NCBI GenBank assembly: GCA_019309945.1 | Contig: JAFDFH010000128.1 | Span: 1-7,266, forward strand | Direction of reading: 5' to 3' | DNA: 7,266 nt | From: Deltaproteobacteria bacterium | GTDB taxonomy: Bacteria > Desulfobacterota > Desulfobacteria > Desulfobacterales > JAFDFH01 | In this document: positions 5,900 through 7,266 of the stretch, in pieces | Layout: every line of letters starts with the position of its first letter | Position numbering within the stretch: the stretch's first letter is position 1 | Notes under the pieces: generated by a model | The model's input: only the letters and a program-made list of their open reading frames with translations | The model's database searches: none | Told to the model about the DNA's origin: nothing | Position numbers and translations under genes: made by a program

Positions 5900-6985
5900 A
5901 TGTCAGAGCAAAAACCCCTTCGCCTTACGGAGACAGTTGCGGGCGCGGGCTGAGCTTCTAAACTACCTCCAGGGGACCTGGACAAAGCACTATGTGGCCT
6001 TGAATTTCCCACGGATGCGAATGTCATCGTGGGGCTGGATAGAAAAGATGACGCCGGCGTATATAAGATAACCGAGAATCTTGCGATTATTCAGACCGTG
6101 GATTTTTTTACCCCCATTGTTGATGACCCTTACTGGTTTGGACAGATAGCGGCAGCAAATGCTTTCAGTGATGTTTATGCCATGGGCGGTATCCCGAAAA
6201 CGGCCATGAACCTGGTCGCCTTTCCTGTTAAACAAATGGACATGTCTGTTCTCAGACAGATCCTTCAGGGTGGGTTGGACAAAATGAGGGAGGCGGATGT
6301 CGTTTTAATGGGTGGACATAGCGTGGAAGACAATGAACTGAAATATGGTTTGTCCGTCACCGGTTTTGTTCATCCGGATCATGTTCTGACAAAGAAAAAT
6401 TTCAAACCCGGTGATCGATTAATACTCACCAAACCATTGGGGACCGGCATCATCAATACGGCCATCAAGAGTGGTCTGGCATCTGCTGAAATTGTAAAAA
6501 CCGTTACGCGCCTGATGGCCACACTCAACCGGGAAGCTGCCGCAATTATGAAAAAATATCCCGTTCACGCCTGCACGGATATCACCGGTTTCGGCCTCAT
6601 CGGGCATCTGTCCGAGATGGTCATGGATAGCGGACTGGGGTTTGGCGTCCATGCAGATAAAATTCCTGTCATCTCCGAAGCTTTTGAGTATGCCGCGATG
6701 GGTTTGGTACCAGGCGGTGCATATAAAAATCGAGAGTTCAGGGAATCCATGGTGGACATATCGCCTTCCGTGAATCGTTCGATGCAGGATATTCTGTTTG
6801 ACCCACAGACCTCTGGAGGACTGCTCATGTGTGTGGACCCAAAAAGCGCCGATGAGCTGCTTGAAGAATTAAAAGCGAGTGGAATAAATCATGCAGCCAT
6901 TATTGGAGAGGTGTTCGCTGAGCCAAAGGAAAGGATCGTGATTGCAAACGCTGGTACAGAAAAAAATTCAAAAAGTGTGAAGTGA
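5900..6985 (+). CDS. selD: Selenide, water dikinase SelD, itself a selenoprotein (Sec18)
   Basis: Cytoplasmic enzyme making selenophosphate from selenide and ATP, the selenium donor for Sec-tRNA synthesis and tRNA selenouridine. Read from ATG 5900 through the in-frame UGA at 5951-5953, the product is 361 residues, close to the roughly 347 of E. coli SelD. The N-terminal loop reads GAGUASK: Sec18 aligns with E. coli Cys17 and Lys21 with catalytic Lys20, while E. coli Cys19 is serine here. Other family marks follow: KDDAGVY with Asp51, VDFFTPIVDDPYWFGQIAAA with Asp68, Asn87 and Asp91 in ANAFSDVYAMGG, GGHSVED (138-144), TDITGFGLIGHL with Asp227, and DPQTSGGLL (301-309). Homology runs without a break on both sides of the UGA, which argues for Sec insertion rather than a nonsense mutation. 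It has its own promoter candidate and is followed after 41 bases by an HD-domain gene. The SelA, SelB and SelC partners must lie elsewhere. Confidence 0.96.
5951..5982 (+). promoter_or_regulatory. selD: Sec UGA codon and downstream bacterial SECIS-like hairpin
   Basis: The UGA (5951-5953) is followed by TCCAGG (5968-5973), loop GGA (5974-5976) and CCTGGA (5977-5982), a perfect 6-bp hairpin whose loop begins 21 bases after the UGA. A stem-loop within a few tens of bases of the UGA, with G early in the apical loop, is what SelB-dependent bacterial SECIS elements show. The bases also encode residues PPGDLD, so the structure sits inside the reading frame. Fold and function are inferred, not tested. 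Confidence 0.7.
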
Positions 6986-7026
6986 GCTATAGTTAAAGAA
7001 TTTTACTAATGTTATAAAGATGACGG

Positions 7027-7266
7027 ATGAAGCTTCCTGCGAAAATAAAGTGTTATCAGCTCATCTATGAGATGGAGATGATGGAGCACATCGTGATCCA
7101 CTCTCTTCAGGTATGTCGGGTGGCCCTTCTGCTGGTATCGCATCTCAATGCGATCGGAAAAAACTTAAACCGCGAACTGGTTCAGGCATCGGCGCTTTTG
7201 CATGATATTACCAAGACGAGAAGTTTTAAAACCATGGAAAACCACGCACGTACCGGCGCTCAATTT
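7027..7266 (+). CDS. HD-domain hydrolase, N-terminal part (runs off the window)
   Basis: Only the first 80 residues are present. They show the start of an HD superfamily metal-dependent phosphohydrolase: HIVIHSLQVCRVALLL with His21 and His25, then the HD doublet His59-Asp60 in ALLHDITKTRS, and His73 in ENHARTGAQF. The spacing matches stand-alone HDIG-type proteins, whose substrates are often unknown nucleotides or nucleic acids. ATG 7027 is the earliest possible start, because an in-frame TGA lies at 7021-7023. The ribosome site is poor (GACGG directly before the ATG), so coupling to selD, 41 bases upstream, is possible. No link to selenium metabolism can be shown from the sequence. Confidence 0.8.
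   Translation, partial: MKLPAKIKCYQLIYEMEMMEHIVIHSLQVCRVALLLVSHLNAIGKNLNRELVQASALLHDITKTRSFKTMENHARTGAQF

Noticed and set aside
5951..5953. UGA as a nonsense mutation making selD a pseudogene
   Set aside because: It falls exactly at the known Cys/Sec position of SelD, a hairpin follows it, and the rest of the gene is intact.
6029..6985. selD starting at the ATG at 6029
   Set aside because: It has no ribosome site and omits the conserved N-terminal loop; the frame continues upstream through a UGA to a well-formed start at 5900.
7020..7070. Alternative start at ATG 7020 for the last gene
   Set aside because: That frame stops after 16 codons; the HD-domain frame starts at 7027.

Overview
The window looks like a chromosomal segment of an anaerobic Gram-negative bacterium. 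It has a tripartite RND efflux pump, which implies an outer membrane, and a selD gene read through an in-frame UGA as selenocysteine. A four-helix-bundle gene wrapped in short TCAGAGG-type repeats sits inside the pump operon. Together these fit a Desulfobacterota (former Deltaproteobacteria, Desulfobacterales-like) genome best. That assignment is inference; no rRNA or other taxonomic marker is present.

Layout, all genes on the + strand. Positions 1-464 hold no convincing intact gene: a short open frame that may be the remnant of a small protein (2-166), a hairpin (74-105), a 149-bp MITE-like element with 18-bp terminal inverted repeats and a candidate AGAT duplication (236-384), and a possible operator/promoter (421-448). 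Next come a periplasmic adaptor (465-1742), a four-helix-bundle protein of the 23S rRNA intervening-sequence family (1851-2249), and an HAE1-type RND permease (2267-5413). Adaptor and permease would normally be adjacent. Here they are separated by the four-helix-bundle cassette, whose two borders carry 7-bp tandem repeats in inverted orientation. The repeats touch the 3' end of the adaptor gene, encode the last ten residues of the four-helix-bundle protein, and end a few bases before the permease start, which has no visible Shine-Dalgarno sequence. No outer-membrane channel gene is in the window.

Positions 5414-5899 are non-coding. They hold several nested inverted repeats and, further down, a good promoter candidate (5720-5748) for selD. 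selD (5900-6985) encodes a full-length 361-residue selenide, water dikinase once the UGA at 5951-5953 is read as Sec; a bacterial SECIS-like hairpin lies just downstream (5968-5982). An ATG-only reading would wrongly start this gene at 6029 and lose the catalytic Sec/Lys loop. After 41 bases an HD-domain hydrolase begins (7027) and runs off the window.

Functionally there are two units: an efflux operon for hydrophobic or toxic compounds, driven by proton-motive force, and a selenium unit supplying selenophosphate for Sec-tRNA synthesis, in which the supplying enzyme is itself a selenoprotein. I see no wholly new multi-gene system. The points most worth a second look are the repeat-bounded four-helix-bundle insertion in the efflux operon, its effect on permease translation, the MITE-like element upstream of the operon, and the Sec-containing SelD.
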